Shown here: positions 1 to 9,383 of the stretch, piece after piece | How positions within the stretch are numbered: the stretch's first letter is position 1 | Layout of the letters: each line of letters begins with the position of its first letter | DNA from: an uncultured Desulfobulbaceae bacterium | Lineage (GTDB): Bacteria > Desulfobacterota > Desulfobulbia > Desulfobulbales > CALZHT01 | Length of the DNA stretch: 64,000 nt | NCBI GenBank assembly: GCA_945787445.1 | Contig: CALZHT010000001.1 | Coordinates: forward strand, 48,681-112,680 | Direction: 5' to 3' | Notes under the pieces: generated by a model | Seen by the model: only the letters and a program-made list of their open reading frames with translations | Databases searched by the model: none | What the model was told of the DNA's origin: nothing | Program-made: the position numbers and the translations under genes

Positions 1-865
1 AGAGCTGGTTGACAATGCCTAGCGCCCGGTAACAGCTCTGGATATCATCCGTTGCAATCAATATTTCCAAGGGATTATCAATCTTCTTGGCAAGAACCTT
101 TTGCACAGGGTCAAAATAGGCCCAAAGCCCTTTGACCCGGAAGCCAATTTCACAATTTACCCAGGAGCGCTCCATTTCTTCCTTCAGTCTCTTTTGAATA
201 GTCAACACTTCTTCATCGTCAAAAAGACGTCTGATTGTGGCGAGAACCTTTTGGCTCTGTCTGGGAAATTTAAAGGTGAGAGCCAGGTCATAAAGCTCTC
301 TTTTTAGGCCATATAGTCCTATGACTTTGGCCATGGGAGCATAAACATCAAGAGTCTCCTCAGCTATTTTTTGACGCTTATGTTTGGGGAGGGAATTCAG
401 GGTGCGCAGATTATGCAGGCGGTCAGCAAGCTTGACCAGCATGATTTCAACATGGGAGGCAGCACCGGAAAAAATCTTCCGGTGAACCAGCTTATAAAAA
501 TTCTGTTTGTCGCCTGAAAAAGTTGTTATCTTTGTTAATCCTTCTACGATGACTTCAACATCCTTGCCGAATATTTCGCCAATAACCTCGCTGGTAACCT
601 CGGGTACATCCTCCATGGTGTCATGCAAAACAGCTGCGGCAAGTGTTACAGGATCCCTCACTTCAAGTTCATCCACCAGTATCTGCGCTACCATGCACGG
701 ATGACTCACATACACCTCGCCGGATTTACGCTTCTGCCCCTCATGGGCGGAAACGGCGAAGGAAATCGCCTGCCAGAAAAGTTTCGCTTCTCCCTCCTGG
801 CCGCCTAAGATGTCCTCCATATGCTCACAAAAGGCAGCTATATTAAAATAGTTTTTTCGCGCCAT
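1..865 (-). CDS. RelA/SpoT-family (p)ppGpp synthetase/hydrolase, N-terminal part (runs off window)
   Basis: Translation from ATG at 865 stays open to the window edge, giving about 288 residues. It begins MARKNYFNIAAF and carries the HD hydrolase signature: H41 in AHEGQKRKSGE, H55 in VSHP, and H81-D82 in LHDTMEDVP, the family's metal-binding pattern. Further on comes the conserved YAPMAKVIGLYGLKREL segment that links the HD domain to the synthetase domain, which lies outside the window. Known family role: making and degrading the alarmone (p)ppGpp in the cytoplasm during starvation. The HD residues look intact, so hydrolase activity is likely; synthetase activity cannot be judged here. It is divergent from rnr with a 239-bp AT-rich gap between them. 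No strong ribosome binding site precedes the start, so the exact start is uncertain. Confidence 0.9.
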   Translation of the reverse strand, partial: MARKNYFNIAAFCEHMEDILGGQEGEAKLFWQAISFAVSAHEGQKRKSGEVYVSHPCMVAQILVDELEVRDPVTLAAAVLHDTMEDVPEVTSEVIGEIFGKDVEVIVEGLTKITTFSGDKQNFYKLVHRKIFSGAASHVEIMLVKLADRLHNLRTLNSLPKHKRQKIAEETLDVYAPMAKVIGLYGLKRELYDLALTFKFPRQSQKVLATIRRLFDDEEVLTIQKRLKEEMERSWVNCEIGFRVKGLWAYFDPVQKVLAKKIDNPLEILIATDDIQSCYRALGIVNQL

Positions 866-1104
866 ACTGTACGTTTCTATCCACTATGCAATGTCATCGC
901 CCCAAGTCGGCCACTCTTCATGGTACAATATATTAGTTTAATTCAATTCGATATGATATTATCGCCTTTTAAAAAAATAATACGCAAATACACTTTCGGC
1001 CAGCATGAGAGACAGCCCATCTCCATCTTTGTTGCCATGGGTACGAAAAACTCAATTTTATAAAATTCCTTTACAATAAAAGCAAATTATATAGGAAAAT
1101 TTCT

Positions 1105-3363
1105 TTGGCTCATCGAAGACGATTCGGGAAAAAACATACGAGCCGTTCCAGGTTCGAATACCGCAGAAAAAAAAGAAAGACCCCCTATCTTCATAATCAA
1201 AGCTTCCCGGCCAAAAGAAGAAAAAAAGAAGAAAGCCTCTTTGTTGCAGCGGACGATATAATAGGATTCATATACACTCACGATGGGATAGGCTCCCTTA
1301 AAGAAATTATCATCGGCCTCGATCTTCCGAGAACCGCCAGAAAGGAAGCGCAAAACCTCCTGGCTGCTTTATGCCATGAAAAGGTATTAAGCTGCGATAA
1401 AAAAGGATACTATTCTCTATCCCGTAAAATAATTTTGATGGAAGGCATTATCAGTGCCCATCCTCGTGGTTTTGCCTTTGCAGCTGTTGAAAATCCACCC
1501 CCGGGTCTGGAAATTGACAGAGACGTTTTTATTCCTGCCCAAGAACTGCGCACAGCGCATCATGGTGACCGGGTCCTCTTAACCGTAATTGCTAAACGGC
1601 GAAACAGGGTCGAGGCCAGGGTAGTAAGGGTTTTGGAGCGCACTGCCTCCAAGCTGGTGGGCATCTTTATGACCGGCAGAACAACAGGCCTTGTTATTCC
1701 GGAAGACGACCGCTTTGCTTTTCAAATAGTGGTACAGCGGAAAGATTCTCGCGGAGCCAGGAACGGCGAAGCAGTGGTGACTGAAATCCACCATTTTCCC
1801 CTCGGCCATCGAAATCCATCCGGCAAGATTGTGGAAATCCTGGGTGACCCCGATGATCTCAACGTGCAGAATGAAATAGTAGTCCACAAGTTTGATATCC
1901 CTCATGAATTCAGCGACGAGGCAGCGCAACAGATAGCCCGTTTTGATGATGCTATCACCCTTGAGCCCGGCCGTAGTGATTTGCGTGATATTCTTCATGT
2001 AACCATTGATGGAGAAACGGCAAAGGATTTTGATGATGCTGTTGGCATTGAAAAGATACGAAATGGACACCGGCTCTATGTTTCCATCGCCGATGTAGGG
2101 AAATACGTTTCACCAGGCACACCCCTTGATAAGGAGGCTTACCTGCGTGGTACCAGCGTCTATTTTCCAAACCGCGTGGTGCCCATGCTGCCGGAAAGGC
2201 TTTCCAATGATCTATGCAGTCTTGTTCCCAATCAGGACCGCTATGCCTTTACCGCTGTTCTTGACTTCGATCGTTCCGGCAAGCGCAAAAAGAAAACCTT
2301 TGCCCGATCCCTTATTAAAAGCAGTTACAGGCTCACCTATACTGTAGTCAAAAATATACTGGTGGACAGAGATGCTTCGGTCAGAGGGAAACACAAGCCC
2401 TTGCTTACCCCATTACAATGGATGGCCGAATTAGCGGAGCAGCTGGAAAAACGCAGGATGGAGCGGGGCAGTCTCGGTTTTGAGATTCCTGAAGCAGAAT
2501 TTGTGATTGACTCGGCAGGAAAGGTTTCCTCTATAAAACGGTTCGAAAGAAACATGGCCCACAAACTTATCGAAGAATTCATGCTGGCAGCCAATGAGGC
2601 GGTAGCGGAAACCCTGGCCAAAGAATCCGCCAATAAAGCTGAAGTACTGTACCGCATCCATGAAGCGCCTGATCCTGTAAAAGTCGCAGAGTTTACCTCC
2701 TTTTCCCATTCTCTTGGCCTGAAACTGCCCGCAAACAGTGGTACTCCCCAATGGTTTGCCAATGTCCTCACCCAGGTTGCCGGCACACCAAGAGAGTACA
2801 TAATCAACAATCTTCTTTTGCGAGCCATGCAGCAGGCCCGTTACTCTTCCGAGAATGTGGGACATTTTGGACTGGCGGCCTCCCATTACACCCATTTTAC
2901 CTCACCGATCAGAAGATATCCTGACTTAATGGTGCACCGTGCTTTGGCAAAATATATTGCTACAAAAAAAATCAAGAAGCTGGAAAAACGGCCCAGCTCT
3001 GCAACATCAGAAGCGGGCGACTTCCTCTCAAAAAGGGAAAGGGTGGCTGTGGACGCGGAACGGGAAATGGTCGACCGTCTCAAAGTGAGATTTATGGCGG
3101 ACAAAGAGGGCGAAACCTTTGAAGGTGTCATCTCCGGAGCCACCGGTTTCGGTCTCTTCGTTGAGCTGCTCGAATGGTTTGTCAGCGGTGGAGTCGATAT
3201 TACTGATCTCAGCGATGATTATTACAATTTGGACGAAAAAAATCACCGCCTCATCGGCTCCAGGACTGGCAATATTTATCAGGTCGGTGATCTTGTAAAT
3301 GTCACAGTGGCTAAGGTTGATGTAGCACGCCGAAGGATAAACTTCACAATAGCCGGCCCATGA
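1105..3363 (+). CDS. rnr: Ribonuclease R
   Basis: 752 residues, the usual RNase R size. Processive 3'-5' exoribonuclease acting on structured RNA in the cytoplasm. Seen in order: a basic N-terminal stretch (residues 1-47, rich in R/K), a winged-helix-like region, cold-shock/OB domains, the RNB catalytic domain with the Asp cluster DGETAKDFDDAVG near residue 302, the SPIRRYPDLMVHRAL motif near 600, and an S1 domain in the last ~80 residues. The start is TTG at 1105 with AGGA 9 nt upstream; no nearer in-frame ATG would keep the N-terminal domain. In E. coli the basic tail of RNase R is at the C-terminus; here it is at the N-terminus. The stop overlaps the trmJ start (ATGA), so the two are co-transcribed and link RNA turnover with tRNA modification. 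Confidence 0.95.
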   Translation: MAHRRRFGKKHTSRSRFEYRRKKRKTPYLHNQSFPAKRRKKEESLFVAADDIIGFIYTHDGIGSLKEIIIGLDLPRTARKEAQNLLAALCHEKVLSCDKKGYYSLSRKIILMEGIISAHPRGFAFAAVENPPPGLEIDRDVFIPAQELRTAHHGDRVLLTVIAKRRNRVEARVVRVLERTASKLVGIFMTGRTTGLVIPEDDRFAFQIVVQRKDSRGARNGEAVVTEIHHFPLGHRNPSGKIVEILGDPDDLNVQNEIVVHKFDIPHEFSDEAAQQIARFDDAITLEPGRSDLRDILHVTIDGETAKDFDDAVGIEKIRNGHRLYVSIADVGKYVSPGTPLDKEAYLRGTSVYFPNRVVPMLPERLSNDLCSLVPNQDRYAFTAVLDFDRSGKRKKKTFARSLIKSSYRLTYTVVKNILVDRDASVRGKHKPLLTPLQWMAELAEQLEKRRMERGSLGFEIPEAEFVIDSAGKVSSIKRFERNMAHKLIEEFMLAANEAVAETLAKESANKAEVLYRIHEAPDPVKVAEFTSFSHSLGLKLPANSGTPQWFANVLTQVAGTPREYIINNLLLRAMQQARYSSENVGHFGLAASHYTHFTSPIRRYPDLMVHRALAKYIATKKIKKLEKRPSSATSEAGDFLSKRERVAVDAEREMVDRLKVRFMADKEGETFEGVISGATGFGLFVELLEWFVSGGVDITDLSDDYYNLDEKNHRLIGSRTGNIYQVGDLVNVTVAKVDVARRRINFTIAGP

Positions 3364-4139
3364 ATACTAAGCGTGATAATGCGAATCTTTTAGCTCATGT
3401 CGCCATTGTTTTGATGGAGCCCAAATATCCTGAAAATATTGGGGCAGCTGCCCGAGCTGCCATGAATATGGGTTTTTCAAGGCTGATTGTTGTACGACAT
3501 GAACCGCCGGACCGTGAAAAAATGCTGAAAATGGCTACCCATAATGCGACGCACCTTATTGATGCCATGGAGCTTCATACTGATCTTGCAGAGGCATTGG
3601 CGTCGTTTTCCTATATCATCGGCACAACCGCGAGAAAGGGGCGCAGCAGGCGAAACGTCAGCCACCCCCGTGATATGGTTGAAAAGATTGTACCGCTCCT
3701 GCCAAACAACCATATTGCCCTGCTTTTTGGCCCGGAACATCGAGGCTTAACCAACGAAGACCTGAATTTCTGCGATTTGACAACCACCATTCCGACCGCT
3801 GACTTTTCTTCTCTAAACCTGGCACAGGCCGTGGCAATCCATTGCTATGAGCTCTACTCCGGCGTGGTGCACATGGCAGATGAAAAAAAACGTTTTGTGC
3901 CGAAACTTGCAGATTCATACGAACTTGAAGGAATGTATTCCCATGTGGAAGTGGTGCTTCGACAAATTGGCTTTCTCAAACAGGCGGATTATGAATACTG
4001 GATGCGCTCCATCCGCCGCTTTTTGGGAAGGTACCATATCCGATCAAAAGAAGTAAAGGCAATTCGGGGTGTTTGCCGGCAATTTCTTTGGCATGAAAAC
4101 CAGCAGCAAGAAACCACTGGTTCTAAAGAAACGAAGTAG
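3360..4139 (+). CDS. trmJ: TrmJ-type tRNA/rRNA 2'-O-methyltransferase (SPOUT)
   Basis: 259 residues. TrmH/SpoU-family methyltransferase, best matched to TrmJ, which methylates the 2'-O of nucleotide 32 in tRNA using SAM. The N-terminal block VLMEPKYPENIGAAARAAMNMGF and the SAM-knot motifs LLFGPEHRGLTNEDL and PTADFSSLNLAQAVAIHCYE are diagnostic for the SPOUT fold and this subfamily. The C-terminal ~80 residues form the helical extension typical of TrmJ. The ATG overlaps the rnr stop by 4 bp. The substrate (tRNA position) is inferred from family only. Confidence 0.9.
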   Translation: MNTKRDNANLLAHVAIVLMEPKYPENIGAAARAAMNMGFSRLIVVRHEPPDREKMLKMATHNATHLIDAMELHTDLAEALASFSYIIGTTARKGRSRRNVSHPRDMVEKIVPLLPNNHIALLFGPEHRGLTNEDLNFCDLTTTIPTADFSSLNLAQAVAIHCYELYSGVVHMADEKKRFVPKLADSYELEGMYSHVEVVLRQIGFLKQADYEYWMRSIRRFLGRYHIRSKEVKAIRGVCRQFLWHENQQQETTGSKETK

Positions 4140-4146
4140 CCCTTTT

Positions 4147-4806
4147 CTATCGCCGTCCTTTAACGGCAAGGTGCCTACCGCTAACCGCCTCGACGGTAAG
4201 ATGCGATAACCCGGCCTTATCAAGCTGGACCCGCACTTCCTCAACCTCATAGGCAGCCAGCAGCGAGTTATAAAAATCCTTGCGCAGTATTTCCGGCTCG
4301 TCGCCGGAATACTTTTCCACGATGGCAAAGGCGTCTTCCTCTTTTTCCGGGCGCATAAGATCCATTATTAATATGGGGGCTCCTTTATTGGCACAGGTAT
4401 GCACGGCTTCCCACAAAATCATGGGATCCTGCAAATGATGAAGCAGGCTGTTTGACACCACCGCATCATATAGTGCACGCGGCAGGTTTATTCCCGGTAA
4501 GGTTCCTGAAAGTAATACAACCCGGTTTTGCAACCCTTTGCCCGCTATGTTTTTTCGTCCTAAGCGGAGCATATTGGCCGCGCCGTCAACGCCATGCACC
4601 TGACACGCTGGAAACTCCTCGACGAACAGGATCGGGATGTCGGCAGGACCGCACCCCAAATCAAGCATAACTCCGGTAAAATCTGTTGAAAATGTCTCTT
4701 TAAACAAGCGGACAAACAACGAATTGGGCTCGGTAAAATCAGCTTGGGCATAGGCCAATGTCTGGTCTTTACCATCCATGATTTCGTGTTCCGGTGTTCT
4801 TTCCAA
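4147..4806 (-). CDS. Class I SAM-dependent methyltransferase
   Basis: 219 residues. Motif I is clear (MLDLGCGPADIPILF), followed by the acidic end of beta-2 (VHGVDGAANML) and a motif IV-like AVVSNSLLHHLQDP. These place it among Rossmann-fold class I methyltransferases. The substrate is unknown. The start is read as TTG at 4806, with AAGGTG about 5 nt upstream; an ATG nine codons later (4779) is the alternative. It converges on trmJ with only 7 bp between stops. Confidence 0.8.
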   Translation of the reverse strand: MERTPEHEIMDGKDQTLAYAQADFTEPNSLFVRLFKETFSTDFTGVMLDLGCGPADIPILFVEEFPACQVHGVDGAANMLRLGRKNIAGKGLQNRVVLLSGTLPGINLPRALYDAVVSNSLLHHLQDPMILWEAVHTCANKGAPILIMDLMRPEKEEDAFAIVEKYSGDEPEILRKDFYNSLLAAYEVEEVRVQLDKAGLSHLTVEAVSGRHLAVKGRR

Positions 4807-4976
4807 GGGTACACCTTTTTCAAATTGAATAGTCTACGTCCTGACAATATATAGTCAGAAAATGATAGAAAAAGAAGGTATTACACAGAATTATTTTGCG
4901 AAACCACGATGTATTGATTAATAACATTAGCAATGGAAAATATTCAATCTCAGTATTTCATGTTAGGGAAACACTC

Positions 4977-5513
4977 GTGAAATACCAGAAAATTCTTATA
5001 AAAAAAGATAATATCGTCGAGGTTCAATGCCCGAAATGCTTGACGAGAAGAACTTTTCCCGCGTCCAAGCTCGGCATACAGAAACATTATGTAAAATTGA
5101 AATGTACCTGTGGTTTTATCTTTCTGGTCGAACTCGAATTCAGACAAAAAAATCGTAAAACAACCAACCTTGAAGGCTATTTTTTCAATCTTTCTCTGTC
5201 GTCACGCATCGGTGATCCTATTAAGAAAATATCGGAAACCCATTTATATCATGACGGCAGATTTTTAAAGCCCGCCAATTGCCAAATTAAAAGCATGTCA
5301 AAAAGTGGAGTGGGTTTTATCACCAAAAAACCACCCCCGCATGGTATCGAAACAGGGAACGAACTGCGCCTCATATTTATCCTTGATAATTCCGCCAAAA
5401 CCGAAATTATCAAAAAGGTTGTCGTGCGCTATGTGAAACAAAACTATATAGGGTGCGAGTTTGTTGAAAAAGACAAATACGACACCGCTCTCGGCTTTTA
5501 CTTCCTTTCCTGA
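4977..5513 (+). CDS. MJ0042-type zinc ribbon plus PilZ domain protein
   Basis: About 178 residues from GTG at 4977 (AGGGA 8 nt upstream); the frame stays open back to a TTG at 4896. Near the N-terminus there is a CPKC...CTCG zinc ribbon (VQCPKCLTRRTF ... LKCTCGFIF), like the MJ0042 finger. The C-terminal ~100 residues resemble PilZ, with IKSMSKSGVGF matching the D/NxSxxG turn and VRYVKQNYIGCEF matching the closing strands. PilZ domains usually bind c-di-GMP, but the upstream RxxxR arm is not evident here, so ligand binding is doubtful. This fusion is common in Desulfobacterota; its function is not established. Confidence 0.65.
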   Translation: MKYQKILIKKDNIVEVQCPKCLTRRTFPASKLGIQKHYVKLKCTCGFIFLVELEFRQKNRKTTNLEGYFFNLSLSSRIGDPIKKISETHLYHDGRFLKPANCQIKSMSKSGVGFITKKPPPHGIETGNELRLIFILDNSAKTEIIKKVVVRYVKQNYIGCEFVEKDKYDTALGFYFLS

Positions 5514-5573
5514 TCTTACCGCGGCATACCAATTTAGCTTAAAACTACATGGCAAAGAGCTTTACCTACCAAA

Positions 5574-6257
5574 TCAAACCATCTTCTCCTTAGACCAATC
5601 ATTATGCTCAAACTGGCTGTGGTCCGGTTTGGGTGGCTTAACTTCATTGAGCCTTGCCTGCAACCAAGTAAGAATCTTGTCGAACTCGCCAACAACCTCG
5701 GCAAGAGCCTTGCCTCGATGGCTCACCTTGTTTTTCTCTTCAGCCGAACATTCGGCAAAGGTTTTGCCATACGGAGTATAATAAAAAACCGGGTCATAAC
5801 CGAAACCTTGCTCCCCCATGGGCTCTGTGGTTATTTCTCCTTCACAGCGCCCCTCATAGGTAAGAGCCGGTCCGCTTGGCACAGCTATGGATATCACACA
5901 TTCAAAGGCGGCCTTGCGATTAGTTTTTCCTGCCATTTCCTGTAAAAGCTTGGCGATATTGTCTTCATCCGCAGCATTTTCGCCGGCATAACGGGCAGAT
6001 TTTACTCCTGGCGCCCCGTTCAGCGCTTCAACCACAAGACCGGAATCATCGGATATGGCAGGCAACCCTAGCACTTTTGCGGTGAAAGAGGCTTTTTTAT
6101 AGGCATTGTCATCAAACGTTTCTCCGTCTTCCACCGCCTCAGGTATGGGGCCGAAATCATTTAAACTTCTCAGCTCGATTGGAAATCCCTTTAATAACTC
6201 CCGAAACTCTTTGACCTTTCCTTCATTGCGGGTTGCCAAAACAATTATGCTCTCCAT
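5574..6257 (-). CDS. rdgB: XTP/dITP pyrophosphatase (RdgB/HAM1)
   Basis: 227 residues. House-cleaning enzyme that hydrolyses non-canonical purine nucleoside triphosphates to the monophosphate and pyrophosphate. The N-terminal VLATRNEGKVKEFRELL, the SDDSGLVVEALNGAPGVKSARYAG core and GFGYDPVFY are all family hallmarks. The protein is ~25 residues longer than E. coli RdgB, with a polar C-terminal extension (NEVKPPKPDHSQFEHNDWS). The start ATG is preceded by GAGGAG. It stands alone on the minus strand. Confidence 0.93.
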   Translation of the reverse strand: MESIIVLATRNEGKVKEFRELLKGFPIELRSLNDFGPIPEAVEDGETFDDNAYKKASFTAKVLGLPAISDDSGLVVEALNGAPGVKSARYAGENAADEDNIAKLLQEMAGKTNRKAAFECVISIAVPSGPALTYEGRCEGEITTEPMGEQGFGYDPVFYYTPYGKTFAECSAEEKNKVSHRGKALAEVVGEFDKILTWLQARLNEVKPPKPDHSQFEHNDWSKEKMV

Positions 6258-6612
6258 ATATATTCTCCTCCGTTCTCTTAGAGTTTTTTTCGATGCGCAA
6301 AAAGAATATTATACCTGCACCATGATAAATCAACAAAATAAAGCGGCTCTGCCTCACCATTGATTGACAGTAAGCCAGTAAATAACGTAAAGTTTCCTCT
6401 ATGCAAAATGCAAAAGATAAAGGTATTATAACGGGATACAAAGTCATGGAAAGAAGGGTATATTTCCGAAAAGCTAATGACCTATTCACCAAAATGGCGG
6501 GCCAATGCTCGTTATTATGCGGCAGAGGAATCCCGCACGAAAAGAAAACCATAGTTTCCGAGAAAAATAGTTAGTGGAAAATCACAAATCAATAAATATG
6601 GAATAGCAACCA
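6258..6612. other. Intergenic, no gene recognised
   Basis: 355-bp gap between the divergent rdgB and aroC. It must hold both promoters. No conserved small ORF, repeat or strong hairpin was recognised; the open frames across it show no family features. Confidence 0.5.
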
Positions 6613-7665
6613 ATGGCAGGAAATACATTTGGCACGGTTTTCAGGATTACAACATGGGGGGAATCCCATGGTACAGCGATCGGGGCTGCCATTGACGGGT
6701 GCCCGCCCGGCCTGGAACTCTCCCCTGCAGATATTCAGAAAGACATGGACCGGCGCCGTCCCGGTACAGGTGGGCCGGCAAGCCCGCGCAAGGAGCCGGA
6801 CAAGGTGGAAATCCTCTCCGGCACCTTTGAGGACCGTACCACCGGGACCCCCATTTCCCTGATAATTTATAACAAGGATGCCCACAGTAAATCCTATGAT
6901 CACTTGAAAACCGTCTTCCGGCCGGGTCACGGCGACATTACCTATCTCAAGAAGTACGGTATCCGTGATCATCGCGGCGGCGGCCGGGCATCGGCACGGG
7001 AAACCGCCGCCCGGGTGGCGGCAGGCGCGGTGGCCAGAAAAATACTGGCCGTCCACAATATTTCCGTACTGGCCTATACCATTGCCATGGGCGGTATTAC
7101 CACGGAGAAACGGGCTGTTGCCGAAATTACCCAAAACAGGCTATGCTGCCCTGATAATGAAACCGCCGCCAAGATGGAAAAAAAAATCGACCAGGTCCGC
7201 AAACAGGGAGATTCCCTTGGCGGCATTGTAGAAATAACAGCAAGCGGATGTCCAGCAGGTCTTGGCGAACCTGTGTTTGACAAACTTGATGCCGAGCTTG
7301 CCAAGGCCCTCATGTCCATAGGTGCGGTAAAAGGGGTGGAAATCGGCTCGGGTTTTGCAGCAGCTCATCTCACTGGTTCCCAGAATAACGATCCCATTAC
7401 TCCGGCAGGCTTTGCCTCAAACCGGTCCGGCGGCATCCTCGCAGGTCTATCAAATGGCGATGATATCATTGCCAGGGTTGCTGTAAAACCTATTCCTTCG
7501 ATAAGCATTGAGCAGCAAACCATAGACCTTGATAATAAGCCGGTACCTGTTAAAATTGGCGGGCGGCACGATATCTCTGCCATACCCAGAATCATTCCGG
7601 TTTGTGAAGCCATGGTATGCCTGACCCTTGCAGATCACTACTTGCGGCAAAAAGCGATCACGTGA
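6613..7665 (+). CDS. aroC: Chorismate synthase
   Basis: 350 residues, standard length. Catalyses the last shikimate-pathway step, EPSP to chorismate, with reduced FMN. The start MAGNTFGTVFRITTWGESHG, the RPGHGDITYLKKYGIRDHRGGGRASARETAARVA block and the C-terminal GRHDISAIPRIIPVCEAM are conserved signatures. Upstream GGAA gives a weak ribosome binding site. It is followed 53 bp later by the glycogen synthase gene on the same strand. Confidence 0.96.
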   Translation: MAGNTFGTVFRITTWGESHGTAIGAAIDGCPPGLELSPADIQKDMDRRRPGTGGPASPRKEPDKVEILSGTFEDRTTGTPISLIIYNKDAHSKSYDHLKTVFRPGHGDITYLKKYGIRDHRGGGRASARETAARVAAGAVARKILAVHNISVLAYTIAMGGITTEKRAVAEITQNRLCCPDNETAAKMEKKIDQVRKQGDSLGGIVEITASGCPAGLGEPVFDKLDAELAKALMSIGAVKGVEIGSGFAAAHLTGSQNNDPITPAGFASNRSGGILAGLSNGDDIIARVAVKPIPSISIEQQTIDLDNKPVPVKIGGRHDISAIPRIIPVCEAMVCLTLADHYLRQKAIT

Positions 7666-7718
7666 TATGCAAAAAATTACTACGAAATGTCTAGGCCAAA
7701 TTCTCCAGGAAGTTCTTG

Positions 7719-9341
7719 ATGGTCAATAAACGTCAAAAAAATTCCATAAAAAACATTTGGATGGTAACCAGAGAATACGACGGTATCGCCGGAGCTGGAG
7801 GCGTAAAGGATGTTTCCAAACAACTGGCAGATGCCCTTGCCAACAAGGCAAAAAAAATAAGCGTTATTCTCCCATTATACGGCTTTATGAATCCCGAGGA
7901 GCATGGCTTCAAGCCTCTGGACATCACCTTTGATGTGGATATGGACTATGTCGGTCTTGAGCGCCAGGAACATGTACAGTTATGGGAGCGACATAAGAAT
8001 AAGGTGCGAATCTATCTGGTTGATAGCCAGCGGTTTCGAGAAAAAAGAAGCATCTATACATATACGGCAGAAGAGGAAGCGGAGAACCCGGCCAACCTTC
8101 AGGGAAAAGGGCATAGCGATTATTTCGCCATGAATGTTCTGCTGCAAAAATCAGCTATCGCTGCCATGATCCACCTTGATGAAAGGCCGGACATCATTCA
8201 TTGCCAGGACGGCCATACCGCTATTTTGCCTGCCCTGACCAGAGAGACAGAAGGATACCGCCATTTTTTCAATAAAACAGGTTTTGTCGTTACGATTCAC
8301 AATGCCGGTTTCGGACACCATCAGGAAGTGGGAGATCTACCCTTTGCCCAGACCATCTGTGGCTTGCCATCCCGCACCATCAAGAGCAGCTTGCTTGATA
8401 ATATGTTTGACCCTTTTCTTGCTGCTGCTCCCCATGCTGTTTTAAACACGGTCAGCGAAAACTATGCCCGTGAGCTCCAGGAAACGTCTGATGATGCTCT
8501 CACCGGCTGGCTGGGCCACCACCTGAAAAGCAAAGGTATACAACTGGCAGGTATAACCAATGGTATTAATCCGGAGAATTATAATCCTGCAAACCCTAAA
8601 AAAATGGGGACATTCGCTGCTTTTGATCCTCTGGCAGGAAAGTTCGCAGGAAAAAAGAAATGCAAACACAACTTATTAGAGGCACTGAATAACCACAAGC
8701 ACGACCACATTCTCCAGTTTGGAAATTTGGAAAATAAAGACAATTGTCCACTGTTTACTTTTATTGGCCGGCTCTCTGTGCAAAAAGGAGTGGATAAACT
8801 TGTTGAAGCCCTGGAAGCCTTGTTTCACACGGAAGATAACTTTCAGGTTCTGGCCCTGGGCACAGGCACCAAAGACCTGGAAGGTGACCTTGTCCGTTTG
8901 ACAACATCTGCAGAGAGGCAAGGCAGAATATGCGTGCTTCTTGGATATGACCCGGTACTAGCCAATCAAATTTATGCTGCGGGAGATTTTTTTGTTATAC
9001 CATCACAGTACGAACCTTGCGGATTAACGGATTTCCTTGCCCAGTTGTTTGGCAATGTTCCCATTGTCCACCATGTAGGGGGACTTGTTAAGGTCATAAA
9101 CGGTGTTACAGGTTTTACTTATGACGATCACAGCTCTGCTGCTCTTATGGCAAGCATGCAGAAAGCCTTGCAGGTTTACCGCAATTCCCCTCAAACCATA
9201 AAAAAGCTGCAACGGGCCGCCGTAAAACATCTGCATGAAAATTATACATGGGACAAAGTTGTAGAGCGGTATCTTGTCCTGTATCAAGAGGCCCTTGCCC
9301 TTGCAGGATTAACAAAAGTAAATATTGCTCATATAAATTGA
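7719..9341 (+). CDS. glgA: Glycogen/starch synthase, GT5 family
   Basis: 540 residues from ATG 7719 (AGGA 8 nt upstream). Transfers glucose from ADP- or UDP-glucose to alpha-1,4-glucan. The N-terminal loop reads VTREYDGIAGAGGVKDVSKQLADAL, the equivalent of the KTGGLGDV donor-binding loop but with a divergent GAGGVKDV. TIHNAGFGHHQ and the C-terminal PSQYEPCGLTDFLAQLFGNVPIVHHVGGLVKVI keep the GT-B catalytic and nucleotide-binding features. Its neighbour is GAPDH, so central carbon storage and glycolysis sit together. The nucleotide-sugar donor cannot be told from sequence by eye. Confidence 0.85.
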   Translation: MVNKRQKNSIKNIWMVTREYDGIAGAGGVKDVSKQLADALANKAKKISVILPLYGFMNPEEHGFKPLDITFDVDMDYVGLERQEHVQLWERHKNKVRIYLVDSQRFREKRSIYTYTAEEEAENPANLQGKGHSDYFAMNVLLQKSAIAAMIHLDERPDIIHCQDGHTAILPALTRETEGYRHFFNKTGFVVTIHNAGFGHHQEVGDLPFAQTICGLPSRTIKSSLLDNMFDPFLAAAPHAVLNTVSENYARELQETSDDALTGWLGHHLKSKGIQLAGITNGINPENYNPANPKKMGTFAAFDPLAGKFAGKKKCKHNLLEALNNHKHDHILQFGNLENKDNCPLFTFIGRLSVQKGVDKLVEALEALFHTEDNFQVLALGTGTKDLEGDLVRLTTSAERQGRICVLLGYDPVLANQIYAAGDFFVIPSQYEPCGLTDFLAQLFGNVPIVHHVGGLVKVINGVTGFTYDDHSSAALMASMQKALQVYRNSPQTIKKLQRAAVKHLHENYTWDKVVERYLVLYQEALALAGLTKVNIAHIN

Positions 9342-9383
9342 ATCGCAAGAAACGGAAAGGGAAACAAAAAAAGGAGGTCACGT

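Noticed and set aside
6589..7134. 181-codon minus-strand frame opposite aroC
   Set aside because: Antisense shadow of a GC-rich conserved gene.
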